A stretch of 64,000 nucleotides of DNA from Limnomonas spitsbergensis (taxonomy: Eukaryota; Chlorophyta; Chlorophyceae; Chlamydomonadales): positions 434,001-498,000 of the forward strand of contig JAYJMM010000025.1 of the NCBI GenBank assembly GCA_037349105.1, given 5' to 3'. Positions 22,701 through 31,200 of the stretch are shown piece after piece (the stretch's first letter is position 1; every line of letters begins with the position of its first letter). The notes under the pieces are model-generated. The model worked only from the letters and a program-made list of their open reading frames with translations, was not told the DNA's origin and searched no databases. The translations under genes and the position numbers were made by a program.

Positions 22701-24567
22701 GAGGGGGGAGAGGACAGGTTCATAGGAGGGGAGGAGGAGGGTGAGGAAGGAGAGGAGAGCCGGAGAGGTAAGGGCTGCTCAGCTTGCACTTATCACCCCT
22801 CTCATCAACTTGAACAACTCCTACCTGCCACTGACGCATAGTTCAGGCAAGAGTGGGAGAGGAGAGGGATAGGGGAGTGCGGGGGGGGGGGGGGGGGAGG
22901 AGGGGGTAATTGGAGGGCATGTGGGAGGTGTCTTAAGGGGTCTGGACGAATGCGGACTCCTCTCTGCCCTCCTTGCCCTCTTTGCCCTCTTGCTTCCCTG
23001 TACCCTGGAGTCAATCACAGTCTGAACGTGTTGCCCCCCCCCCCCCTTGCCTTCCTGCAGTCAACAAGCAGGAGATGGATGACAACATGTATTGCCTCCT
23101 GCCCCTTTGTTGCCCCCTGCCCCTCCTCTTTGCCCCTAAGACGTGCCCCCCCCCCCTTGCTCCCTTCTAGTCAAGAAGCGTGAGATGGATGACAACACGC
23201 GTAAGGTGGGGCAGCTGTTCTGGCGGCTGAATGCGGGGGAGGTGTCGGCCGCTGTGCTGCCCAAGCTGGCTCAGCTGGCGCAGGCCATCGACTCCGGGGA
23301 CTGGCACACGGCTAACCACATACAGGTGGGATCGGAGGGGGATTGGGGACAGGGTGGTCTCGTAGTGTTGTGGTGGTGTGCACCTTTGGGTCCCCTGGGC
23401 CGCCACTGATGGGGACCTAACCTCCGGGACTGGCACACGGCCAACCACATAGAGGTGGATTCAAATGGTGTCAGGGGGGTGACGGAAAGCAAGTGCACCT
23501 TTCAAATGGTGTCAGGGGGGTGACGGAAAGCAAGTGCACCTTTCAAATGGTGTCAGGGGGGTGACGGAAAGCAAGTGCACCTTTCAAATGGTGTCAGGGG
23601 GGTGACGGAAAGCAAGTGCACCTTTCAAATGGTGTCAGGGGGGTGACGGAAAGCAAGTGCACCTTTCAAATGGTGTCAGGGGGGTGACGGAAAGCAAGTG
23701 CACCTTTCAAATGGTGTCAGGGGGGTGACGGAAAGCAAGTGCACCTTTCAAATGGTGTCAGGGGGGTGACGGAAAGCAAGTGCACCTTTCAAATGGTGTC
23801 AGGGGGGTGACGGAAAGCAAGTGCACCTTTCAAATGGTGTCAGGGGGGTGACGGAAAGCAAGTGCACCTTTCAAATGGTGTCAGGGGGGTGACGGAAAGC
23901 AAGTGCACCTTTCAAATGGTGTCAGGGGGGTGACGGAAAGCAAGTGCACCTTTCAAATGGTGTCAGGGGGGTGACGGAAAGCAAGTGCACCTTTCAAATG
24001 GTGTCAGGGGGGTGACGGAAAGCAAGTGCACCTTTCAAATGGTGTCAGGGGGGTGACGGAAAGCAAGTGCACCTTTCAAATGGTGTCAGGGGGGTGACGG
24101 AAAGCAAGTGCACCTTTCAAATGGTGTCAGGGGGGTGACGGAAAGCAAGTGCACCTTTCAAATGGTGTCAGGGGGGTGACGGAAAGCAAGTGCACCTTTC
24201 AAATGGTGTCAGGGGGGTGACGGAAAGCAAGTGCACCTTTCAAACATCCGCCATGGTGATGCGGGTATGAAACGTGATGCTGGTATGAACTGTGATGCTG
24301 GTAAAAACCGTGATGCTGGTATGAACCGTGATGCTGGTATGAACTGTGATGCTGGTATGAACCGTGATGCTGGTATGAACCCTTCTCAGCAGTCAAAAGC
24401 AAGGTTCCCAGCCATTGGGCCAACCGCTGGCCGGATGTGATCTCTTGTCTTCCATACCCATTCCCCCGCAGGTCCAAATGACCACCACGGATTGGGATGA
24501 GTGCGGGTTCTGGCTGTCTGCTGTCAAGAGGCTCATCAAAATGAGGCAGCAGGCGGGGCCGCTTTAG
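1797..24567 (+). CDS. SEC31: SEC31, COPII outer-coat subunit (5' exons missing)
   Basis: Sec31 pairs with Sec13 to form the outer cage of COPII vesicles at ER exit sites, and its proline-rich linker stimulates Sec23/Sar1. Exons: 1797-1945, 2703-2793, 3350-3553, 4234-4375, 4945-5111, 5688-5801, 6500-6607, 7168-7335, 7927-8086, 9077-9158, 10039-10207, 10695-10829, 11439-11564, 11995-12102, 12480-12626, 17997-18110, 18605-18955, 19981-20094, 21072-21140, 21652-21858, 22475-22643, 23171-23325, 24472-24567. All phases agree and give 1114 visible residues before TAG. Residues 1-250 are WD40 blades ([35 protein letters not shown]) ending in the family-typical [14 protein letters not shown]. Residues 252-690 are the alpha-solenoid ([31 protein letters not shown]). 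Residues 691-975 are a Pro/Gln/Tyr-rich linker with QQYGGQ repeats. Residues 976-1114 are the conserved C-terminal helical domain ([36 protein letters not shown]). By comparison with plant Sec31, roughly 150-200 N-terminal residues are encoded left of the window. Donors at 18111 and 22644 are GC. The family match is certain; a few splice edges are inferred from reading frame and homology. Confidence 0.95.
1946..2450 (+). repeat. 70-bp donor-anchored tandem array, SEC31 intron after exon 1797-1945
   Basis: Each unit repeats the end of the preceding exon (ATCAGCTTTAAGGACCCC, coding VISFKDP) followed by ACAGgtg and a G-rich intron start. About six copies, including the true exon end, are seen. 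The first copies after the exon are the more divergent ones; the last four are nearly identical. Every copy keeps a usable-looking AG|GTG donor. Confidence 0.9.
2794..3125 (+). repeat. Donor-anchored repeats, 38-bp units
   Basis: The exon end CTGCAG|gtagggctgg recurs at 2818 and 2847. It then recurs as a regular 38-bp tandem array (about 2965-3125) whose unit contains ATCTGCAGgtggggctg. The rest of this intron (3126-3349) ends in a CTCC-rich pyrimidine tract before the acceptor at 3349. Confidence 0.8.
3554..3815 (+). repeat. 69-bp donor-anchored tandem array
   Basis: Four 69-bp copies begin exactly at the intron donor (CAGgtaggggggg). Each ends with GAGCAGCAG before the next gtaggg, so every junction recreates a CAG|GT donor. 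A second small tandem repeat of about 35 bp (gtgtgcaaagtgggttcccc) follows at about 3866-3960. Confidence 0.92.
4376..4780 (+). repeat. Decayed donor-derived repeats, SEC31 intron 4376-4944
   Basis: Segments resembling the exon end CACAGCACACCACAGgtaca recur near 4440, 4586 and 4735, each followed by gggtccaaggcatgcagggtt or related sequence. Period is about 145 bp and copies are divergent. Confidence 0.65.
5112..5265 (+). repeat. Duplicated exon end and donor
   Basis: The end of exon 4945-5111 (the stretch coding [14 protein letters not shown] and its CAGgtgtgggg donor) is copied at 5160-5265. The copy even preserves the reading frame ([16 protein letters not shown]). A more decayed third copy follows at about 5265-5320. 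The copy could work as an alternative 3' extension of the exon. Confidence 0.8.
6040..6499 (+). repeat. Acceptor-anchored tandem repeats before exon 6500-6607
   Basis: Units of about 95-100 bp repeat the last part of the intron and the first bases of the exon: ctccccttcagGGTGAtGATG. At least four copies are visible, at about 6070, 6150, 6270 and 6380, before the true acceptor at 6498-6499. A donor-side copy of the preceding exon end also occurs near 5825. Confidence 0.8.
7336..7745 (+). repeat. Donor-anchored repeats after exon 7168-7335
   Basis: The exon end coding DKLPDQ with donor CCAGgtg recurs in decayed form at about 7440-7500 (gccggaccaggtgcagggg), 7565-7660 and 7690-7750 (cattgacaagctgccgggc). 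The previous intron also carries a copy of this exon's start at about 7040-7080. Confidence 0.75.
8270..9076 (+). repeat. Acceptor-side repeats before exon 9077-9158
   Basis: Copies of the acceptor and first exon bases (true site: cctagGCAATTATGAGCATG) appear in decayed form near 8620 (caggcgactatgagc), 8895 (caggctgctatgaga) and 8978 (caggcaatgctgagcatg). A second roughly 125-bp duplication lies at 8305-8590. Confidence 0.7.
9581..10038 (+). repeat. Acceptor-anchored tandem array before exon 10039-10207
   Basis: Six or seven copies of a roughly 68-72-bp unit contain the polypyrimidine tract, ctgctgcag and the start of the exon (CAGCGACCTGTACCAGCG, coding SDLYQRS). The last copy runs into the real exon. 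Each copy is a potential cryptic 3' splice site. Confidence 0.9.
10208..10320 (+). repeat. Duplicated exon end and donor
   Basis: The end of exon 10039-10207 (segment coding [14 protein letters not shown]) is repeated once at about 10255-10320. The copy ends in AGCCGCGgtgagtg, which is a better donor consensus than the first copy's gtgtgt. I chose the first donor because only it joins in frame to the next exon at 10695. Confidence 0.8.
11565..11994 (+). repeat. Donor-side and acceptor-side copies in one intron
   Basis: Left part: decayed copies of the exon end (GTACAAGCGCTGCAGgtatgg) at about 11586 and 11652. Right part: two copies of the acceptor and start of exon 11995-12102 (TCCGTGATTGAGAAGTCGGT) at about 11770 and 11866. 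This intron is fed from both edges. Confidence 0.75.
12354..12479 (+). repeat. Partial duplicate of the start of exon 12480-12626
   Basis: At 12352-12400 the sequence ccctcagGGGCGCATTGCCACTGCGTTTGACGACCTGGAG closely matches the real acceptor and exon start ([12 protein letters not shown]). In the copy the frame reads [12 protein letters not shown] and then diverges. The downstream copy is taken as the real exon because it continues in frame to a donor; the upstream copy could still act as an alternative acceptor. Confidence 0.8.
12606..17095 (+). repeat. 91-bp minisatellite, about 44 copies, derived from an exon-end/donor junction
   Basis: From about 13095 to 17095 a 90-91-bp unit repeats about 44 times with only length changes in one C tract (7-9 C) and rare point changes (for example gtgtCac/gtgtGac). 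The unit core ACACGTGCCCCCTCC..TTCATACAGgcaaac matches the end of exon 12480-12626 (ACGCACCCCCC..TTCATACAGgtaagg). So the unit is an exon-end/donor copy in which GT has become GC. Degenerate copies also occur at about 12940-13090 and 17510-17750. Open frames across the array on both strands are artefacts. Confidence 0.95.
17877..17996 (+). repeat. Upstream copy of exon 17997-18110 start
   Basis: The acceptor and first 50-60 bases of the exon (GAGGATGTGCGTCCCATG..GACCAGCAGCCC) occur first at 17881 after tatag, then again at 17997 after tccag. Both could code [11 protein letters not shown]. Only the second continues to the donor at 18110 without disruption. Confidence 0.85.
18111..18604 (+). 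other. GC-AG intron of SEC31
   Basis: The donor is CAG|gcaagt. Using the GT a few bases further downstream would shift the frame, because the acceptor at 18605 opens in phase 0 (coding [11 protein letters not shown]). GC donors with an otherwise strong consensus are a known minor class in green algae. No clear boundary repeats are seen in this intron. Confidence 0.75.
22339..22474 (+). repeat. Acceptor-side duplicate before exon 22475-22643
   Basis: The block cttcccaatgtgtagCCGGCTGCCCC and the next roughly 45 bases (coding [15 protein letters not shown]) are present at 22340-22400 and again at the real exon start. The first copy breaks frame after about 20 codons. Similar single acceptor copies lie at about 21525-21570, before exon 21652-21858. 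Confidence 0.8.
22644..22860 (+). repeat. Duplicate of an exon end with a GC donor
   Basis: The donor of exon 22475-22643 is CCCAG|gcaagtggg. It must be GC, because only this join gives VKKREMDD, the conserved Sec31 sequence. At about 22775-22860 the exon end (YNSCLPL-like) and the CAGgcaagagtggg donor are copied together, so the GC donor itself has been duplicated. Confidence 0.8.
23040..23170 (+). repeat. Acceptor-side duplicate before exon 23171-23325
   Basis: At 23057-23095 ctgcagTCAACAAGCAGGAGATGGATGACAACATG copies the real acceptor and exon start (ctagTCAAGAAGCGTGAGATGGATGACAACACG). The copy diverges right after. Confidence 0.85.
23326..24244 (+). repeat. Donor copy plus 41-bp minisatellite (about 19 copies)
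   Basis: A single copy of the preceding exon end (GGGACTGGCACACGG..AACCACATAgaggtgg) lies at 23423-23456. From 23460 an almost perfectly uniform 41-bp unit (tcaaatggtgtcaggggggtgac...) runs to 24244. The uniformity suggests very recent expansion. Confidence 0.95.
24245..24380. repeat. 18-bp minisatellite
   Basis: About seven copies of gtgatgctggtatgaacc with few substitutions directly abut the 41-bp array inside the last SEC31 intron. Confidence 0.9.
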
Positions 24568-24883
24568 GCTGACCCTCGGAGCAGGGGCAGAAAGGAGCCG
24601 GGCACTGGTCCGATCAGGCAGAGAAGCTGGGGGCAGAAACTAAGGGGCACCGGGCACCTGGATTGCAGATAGGAGGATAGGAGCACACACACTGACATGC
24701 ATGTTGCGATCTCAGATAAGGCACTAGCAATGCAGGCTCTGTATAGTTGTGCTACAGAACTCAAGATGTTTCCAAATCTCTCTATCAGGAGGGAAACAGG
24801 AAAAGATGACCGGTATCGGTAGAGACTCTGCAATATTATTTGGCACTGACGGATTCCGCATCCTTCAACTCTAAGAATTGTTG

Positions 24884-24888
24884 TGTAA
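24884..24888 (+). promoter_or_regulatory. Candidate TGTAA poly(A) signal of SEC31
   Basis: TGTAA, the usual volvocine green-algal polyadenylation signal, lies 317 bases after the SEC31 stop. This is position and motif only; no transcript evidence. Confidence 0.4.
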
Positions 24889-25476
24889 TTGGGAAGAGCC
24901 GTGTCATGTTGATGGCATGGATCCAGGTGGCCCAGGTAAATGGAATGCCCACAGGGGGGCACTGGTCATCGCTCGCTGTCCTAGCGTATATAGTGCCTGT
25001 ACCGGTTTATGGGCACACGTCCCGTGAGATCGTTATATAAAAAGACGTCTTCGTAAATCAAAAACAACAGCTGCCTTAGGCATACAAGGAGAAAATCTTT
25101 CTTCTTTAAATTCTATGGATTCTTCTAAACAAAAAGCCGAGAGTGCTCTTCTGCCCCATGGCGCCTTTGTGTGAGAGGACAGGAGCATGGAACCCAGCAA
25201 CACGATCCATGGTGTAACCATACCCACATTCCATATGATGGGTAACTTAGAACCCGTTTTTATCGACAGGGAGAGAGAAGATCGCTTGGTTCTTTTCCTC
25301 AACCACTGAGATCGGTTATTTCCTTTCAACAAGACTGGACAATTGAGCGCCCACGCAAAGTACCGTACCACGTGTAGTTTGCATTTTGCTTACCACAGAT
25401 TAGTTCAACAGTGGAGACAGAATACTTAGCTGAACAACGTGTGAGTGGATTCAGCTAAGCAACAACATGCGGATGG

Positions 25477-25700
25477 TTGACGTTACACCTCTGGGCCCAA
25501 ATTCAAAGGCTCGGCCGCGTGAGCACCCAACAGTTTATGACATTGGGCACCCAACAGTGAACTTGGAAGAGGGAAAATTAATTCAAGAAGAAAGAAAGGG
25601 AGGAACGCAAAGAAGAAAAGAAATATCCCCTTGGACCCTGCCTCCCCAAAAGGTTAAAACGGTGCATACCCGCTGGCCTGGGCTGAACGCTCGGCCGCGT
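25477..25700 (-). mobile_element. LINE 3'-end fragment, inverted
   Basis: Reverse complement of the motif seen behind the LINE at 53480-54147: cgttacacctctgggccc, then gctcggccgcgtg and caccCAACAGT-type sequence. A second partial motif (gctcggccgcgtggggctga) lies at 25690. Only the 3' untranslated part is present, as expected for 5'-truncated insertions. Confidence 0.6.
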
Positions 25701-26327
25701 GGGGCTGATAAGGAATGACGAAGCTGAATTCCGGCTACCATGCACAGCCAGGACCATGTTGCAGCCATGCTACCCTCCTATGTGAGGGGGCAGGAACATG
25801 GAACCCGGCGATGTAGACAGGAGGAGAGGAGATCATGTGGCATGTTTGATCTCTCAACCTTTGGGTATGAATGCCACAGAAACATTGACGCTCAACTAGT
25901 CCCAAATGAAAGGGACTTCGCCACACGTTGGTAGCAGATAAAGTAAGTGCACAATGAAGGACGGCTTGTGTGAGGGAGGTCAAAAGTGCCTAACACAGAT
26001 TCTGTGTACAGAGATTCTGGGTTTCCATACTAAAGGGAGGTGCTCCAGGCATGTAAGAGAAAACATACGGTACCATGGGTTGGAAAGTGATCGCGAGGTA
26101 AAAGCCCCCTTCCTTGCCTGTGGTAAGAGGGTGAATTTGATGCTTTGGGACAAGTTAGACCCATCCAATGCTTTGGCCCGTTATCAACTCATGGTGCATA
26201 CCATAGTGTGATATTGGATTTAGCGTTGTCCTAAGTCCATTATCTACGTGTCAAGCTTAAGTCGAGGGTATGACACATCTTGTGTAGACTGTGCATTAAA
26301 CTGCTTTCTCCCAACCTAAATACACAG

Positions 26328-26493
26328 GCCTGATGCAAACCAACTGGCTGAGCTTGGCGAGTTCGAGCACAAGCAGCTCCAGTTGGAGGAGATCTGGAGC
26401 CCGATCATGGCCGGCCTGTACCAGCAGGAGCAGGCAGGCGATGCACCTGGCGCAACCCCTGGGGCAGGGGCGCCCATGCTGGCCTTAGGGTAG
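26328..26493 (+). pseudogene. Orphan C-terminal exon of an HSP70 chaperone
   Basis: After an acceptor-like tacacag the frame reads (W)PDANQLAELGEFEHKQ, then LEEIWSPIMAGLYQQEQ and a Gly/Ala/Pro tail, ending in TAG. This is the last part of the HSP70 substrate-binding lid (typically LD-NQLAE-EFE-K..LE...NPI..-LYQ). The first base G would complete a TG|G tryptophan codon, as in the family, so a genuine exon edge seems preserved. No other HSP70 sequence is found upstream within the intergenic space, and the tail lacks EEVD or an ER-retention motif. It is best read as a dispersed exon copy. A terminal exon attached to an unseen transcript is less likely. Confidence 0.75.
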
Positions 26494-27057
26494 ACAAGGT
26501 GGACTGAGAAGTGAAGGCAATACATCTGCCACTCAACCTGGCTGCCAGAAGTGTTTTAGGAGAATTGTTTTGGGTTCTGGATACACTAGATCATTGCTCA
26601 CTAAAACATCAACATGATGTAACACATGCTACGAGCGGCCACACAGGGTGGCTAGGGTGAAGGGAAGGCTCAACTAATCTAGGGAGACCGGGTGCATGAT
26701 TTGGTAACTTCTGCCGCTCACATCAGCCGACCCATAATTTCAAATTTCAGCCTCTATGTGGTGGGACACAACTGCAATGTCTGTTTGCTGCTCTCCTACA
26801 GCCCCTGTGCATCATTTTTGCTCATTTCAGCTACTGGGCAGCCGGCTTACCACATATATTTCCGTGTCTCTTACAACCCCTGAGCTTCCTTTTGGCTAAT
26901 TTCACAGCCACGGGCTTACTAGTCCGCGACATTTGCTTCTCACTCTCCTATAGGCCTTGAACAGTTGTACCCTCCTTTAGACTTTCAACAGTTGTACCGG
27001 GGCAGGCTTGGGTGAGAGGCTCTGACTTGTGTTGAGGACGTCATCCGCTTTGTTGAG

Positions 27058-27290
27058 GCCTAGTTCTGTTGTTTTTCTTTACCTTTTTGGGGAATAGACT
27101 TGACAGGGGCAAGGATACTTCGGGCAGCCTTTCCTTTTGTGGGGGGTGTTTCTTTCCTTTGTTTTCTTCTCCTTCTTTCCCTCTGACCTCAAGTTTATTT
27201 TCTTCCAATGGGACAGTTGGGCGCCCAAGCACACGGCCGAGTCTTTTTGAGCAGGGCCCAGAGGTGTTATGTCTTTGACTCTCCTTTAAG
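27058..27290 (+). mobile_element. LINE 3'-end fragment
   Basis: Shares with 53930-54147 a T/C-rich tract (cttttgttcc-like, ttccctct), then acagttgggcgcccaagcac, ggccgag, gagcagggcccagaggtgtta and tgac at the end. It lacks any coding part. Confidence 0.65.
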
Positions 27291-28217
27291 CCATAGCTTC
27301 TGTGCATGTTTTCTAATTTCAGCCAGGTTACGAGTCCGACATCTGCTTCTCGCTCTATTTGTTGCCACTTCTGCGCATGGCCACATGCCATGTATGTTGT
27401 ACCGAAACGGTCCCACAGATCAGGCAGAAATTGGGTCCAAATCTATGTACAAGCGGGGTATAGGCAAAGGCCGGCGTTTATGTAAACTAACTGCAGCGAG
27501 CAACGAGGCATATCAGTATATCAGCGATGAAACTTCACGTTATGCCCATTTATGACATGGGTATTGGTTGAAGGGGTTCGCCGCTTGAAGTGCGAATGAT
27601 GTGCCTGATAGCTGAGCAGGTCCCATAGATGTAACGTTATTAGCTGAGTCAGGGTTCTTGTGCATGGCTGCTCATCATGCCCCTCTGAGGCCGTGATGTG
27701 CATGGCGCTTTGTTGACCATGCAACCACCGTTGCATGGCTGCTGATTGTGGATCATAGGGCGATGGGCTCCAATGTCATCTTTTCAAGTCAAAAAGGATG
27801 ATAGATATAACGAGATTGTTGTACTGCCTCATTCAGCAAAGCAATGGAGGCGGAGTCTTTGGACCTTGGACTCGTGACTGGGTTATGGACGTGCGATCCA
27901 CCCTTGAAAGAGATTCCATTAAAAACGAGGGAAGAAAGTGATGGATGGCTTGCGTATTTTGCCATTTGCCAGCTTCCATTTCCCGGCTCTGCCCACCTCC
28001 GAAGTTTCATATCCGACAGACACATTCACCGACAGGTCCAAGATGCAGTTGACTTCGGTTGACCAGTGAATTGCATTGTGCACATGCACGTCTTTCAAAT
28101 GCAATGACACGTTTTGCATGTTATGCGGTACCTACCCAATTCGATTGCAGTGATCAGTCAGTCACGCCTTGCCCCCGGTGCCGTGGTCGACCATTGACTT
28201 GGTGAACAGCTCGCGGA

Positions 28218-31200
28218 ATGGCGCCCTTGTTCAAGTATTTTGCGTGCTGTCTCCGACCTGCGAAGCAACGCATGATCCAGAGTTCCAGTCAGCATGCCGA
28301 GCAGGGCGACGCTGAGCCTGCCGCACTTGAGCATCAAGATGTTGTCTCGCTGCTGTTCTTCGCTTCCAAAGAGCAGAAGGTAAATGAATGCTTCATTCCG
28401 CCGAGGCTCTACTACGTCAAATTTGTGTCCGCTGCTGCCCCTTGAAAAGGAGGAACGACGTTATAATACTTGGCTTCAGTGACATGACATAACGCAGCTA
28501 CCTCATGCTCCCCAGCGGCACCGAAACACATTTATGAATCAAGCACCGCCCCTGGCATGTGACTCCTTAGCATGCATGGTGAGCCCTGTCCAAGCATCCC
28601 CATGCATACGCAGGTGCTGGCTGCCCAGACTATCACCTCTGCCGCCGCAGGCGGCCAGCCCTCAGCCGCTCAGCACCGCCAGGCCTTCCTGTCCATGCAT
28701 GCGCTGACTGCACTCGTGGACATGCTCCAGCAATCAAAGCCTGTCCGCGCTGCAGCCGTGCAAGCCATCTGCAACCTTGCGCTTGAAGCCGCAGCCGGAA
28801 CCAAAGAGGCCGCTGAGCAGCAAGCATCCGCCACAGCCGCTGCAGTGGCCACAGGCGCCGCAGCTCCCACCCCCGCTTGGAGCCTTCTGTTCAACTCTCT
28901 CGTCACCGTTGTCCCTGGCCTGAGCGGCCTCCTCCTCAAAGTCGATTTCTACTCCCCCGAGGGACCGGTCACAGCCTGCCAGGCGCTGGCCAACCTCATG
29001 AGAGGGGCCACCTTTGTGTCGCGGGTCCTCAAGCTGCTGGGCCCGCTGCCTGCCCTAGCTAAGCATGTTGTGGGCAGCTCTGATCCGCAGGTCAAACAGC
29101 TGTTTGCACAGATGCTGCTCAACGCGGCGCTGCATCCTGGCAAGGCGGCGGCGCTGGACAACGCTGGGACGCAGCAGGTGAGGGTGGTCAGGGCTAAGGC
29201 TAGGACGCAGCAGGTGAGGGGGGTCAGGGCTTAGGCTAGGACGCAACAGGTGAGGGGGGTCAGGGCTTAGGCTAGGACGCAGCAGGTGAGGGGGGTCAGG
29301 GCTTAGGCTAGGACGCAGCAGGTGAGGGGGGTCAGGGCTTAGGCTAGGACGCAGCAGGTGAGGGGGGTCAGGGCTTAGGCTAGGACGCAGCAGGTGAGGG
29401 GGGTCAGGGCTTAGGCTAGGACGCAGCAGGTGAGGGTGGTCAGGGCTTAGGCTAGGACGCAGCAGGTGAGGGGGGTCAGGGCTTAGGCTAGGACGCAGCA
29501 GGTGAGGGTGGTCAGGGCTTAGGCTAGGACGCAGCAGGTGAGGGGGGTCAGGGCTTAGGCTAGGACGCAGCAGGTGAGGGAGGTCAGGGCTTAGGCTAGG
29601 ACGCAGCAGGTGAGGGGGGTCAGGGCTTAGGCTAGGACGCAGCAGGTGAGGGGGGTCAGGGCTTAGGCTAGGACGCAGCAGGTGAGGGGGGTCAGGGCTT
29701 AGGCTAGGACGCAGCAGGTGAGGGGGGTCAGGGCTTAGGCTAGGACGCAGCAGGTGAGGGGGGTCAGGGCTTAGGCTAGGACGCAGCAGGTGAGGGGGGT
29801 CAGGGCTTAGGCTAGGACGCAGCAGGTGAGGGGGGTCAGGGTTTAGGCTAGGACGCAGCAGGTGAGGGGGGTCAGGGCTTAGGCTAGGATGCAGCAGGTG
29901 AGGGGGGTCAGGGCTTAGGCTAGGACGCAGCAGGTGAGGGGGGTCAGGTTTTACGCTAGGAGGCAACAGTTGAGGGGGCCACTCTTAAGACTAGGATGCA
30001 GAAATTCAGGGGGTTCATGTGAGTCTATGAAGCGGCAGGTGCGGGGGTCTGCGCTAAGGCTATGAAGCCGCAATTGTGGGGGTTGACCTAGAACACTGAG
30101 CAAGTTGAAGGGGACATGCGAGGTACACATGACCGCTGTGTCTCTGGTTCTGGGTAGCTGTGGGCGAAATGCTTGGCGAGGGCGCAGGGTTCAGTGGGTA
30201 GATCTGAGGCCCAGCCTTTGGGGTTCATAGAGTCTTGACAAGCTGCTTGGTTGGGCTTACCGGGGGACATGGCCAGGGGTAGCTCCGAGGCCCATCAGCT
30301 GGGGACCCCAGCTGCTGGGGTCACCAGAGAGAGTAAGTCCTTAAATCTGGGAAGGACAAAATTGACTGGGGCCTGGGGTGCATGGCCCTCTGTCCCCCAT
30401 ATGGAGCCCTGGTGCCATGCCTGTCACATTCAATCCCACTCTTGCTGGGACAATGACCACCCCTGTTCTCTACCTTGTACTGCCTTGTACAGCGTGGTCC
30501 TGTACTGCTTGCCTGTTGCAGGCGCTGCGACTGCTGCTGGGATGCTATGGATTGCCCCCCACCCCAACGTTTACTCTCCTGTTGCAGGCCTGGCTGCTGG
30601 GATGCTATTTACCCTGATCGACCCCTTGCGCAATATGTCCCTAGGGGCTGGTGCCTCGTACTTGACCTCGGCCTTACTTTCCTGTTGAAGACCCTTCTGC
30701 TCCTGCTGCTGTTGCTGCTGCTGCTACTGCTCCTGCTGGGATGCTATCGACTCCTGCTATCTTCTCCTCCTGTTGCAGGCCCTGCTGCTGCTGCTTGAGG
30801 ACAGGCAGGCCCCCGCAGCCTGTTATGAGCGCTGCTTGTGTGCCCTGTATAACATGGTATCGGGGGAGGAGGCGGCGGCCAGGCGGGCGGCGGATTTCCT
30901 GACCCTACCCATGGCAGTGCCGGCCCTGTGCGCCCAACTGCTACAGCCACATTCCAACTGCCGCTTCCTTAGGTAAGCAGCTGTCAACTGCTACGGCCAC
31001 ATCCCAACTGCTGCTTCCTTAGGTAAGCGACTGTGAACTGCTACAGCCACATCCCAACTGCCGCTTCATTAGGTAAGCAGCTGTCAACTGCTACGGCCAC
31101 ATCCCAACTGCCGCTTCCTTAGGTAAGCGACTGTCAACTGCTACAGCCACATCCCAACTGCTGCTTCCTTAGGTAAGCGACTGTGAACTGCTACAGCCAC

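Larger units (their letters stand above)
24568..28217. other. Intergenic region between SEC31 and the armadillo-like gene
   Basis: Lower GC than the genes around it. It contains the SEC31 3' UTR, retrotransposon 3'-end fragments (25477-25700 and 27058-27290) and the HSP70-like exon at 26328-26493. I see no other convincing coding sequence. The stretch 25700-26300 and the stretch 27300-28200 show no recognisable feature apart from a weak fragment of the same retrotransposon 3' end near 27600-27640. Confidence 0.6.

Noticed and set aside
23460..24244. CRISPR-like array
   Set aside because: The repeats are directly adjacent with no unique spacers, and the context is a eukaryotic intron.
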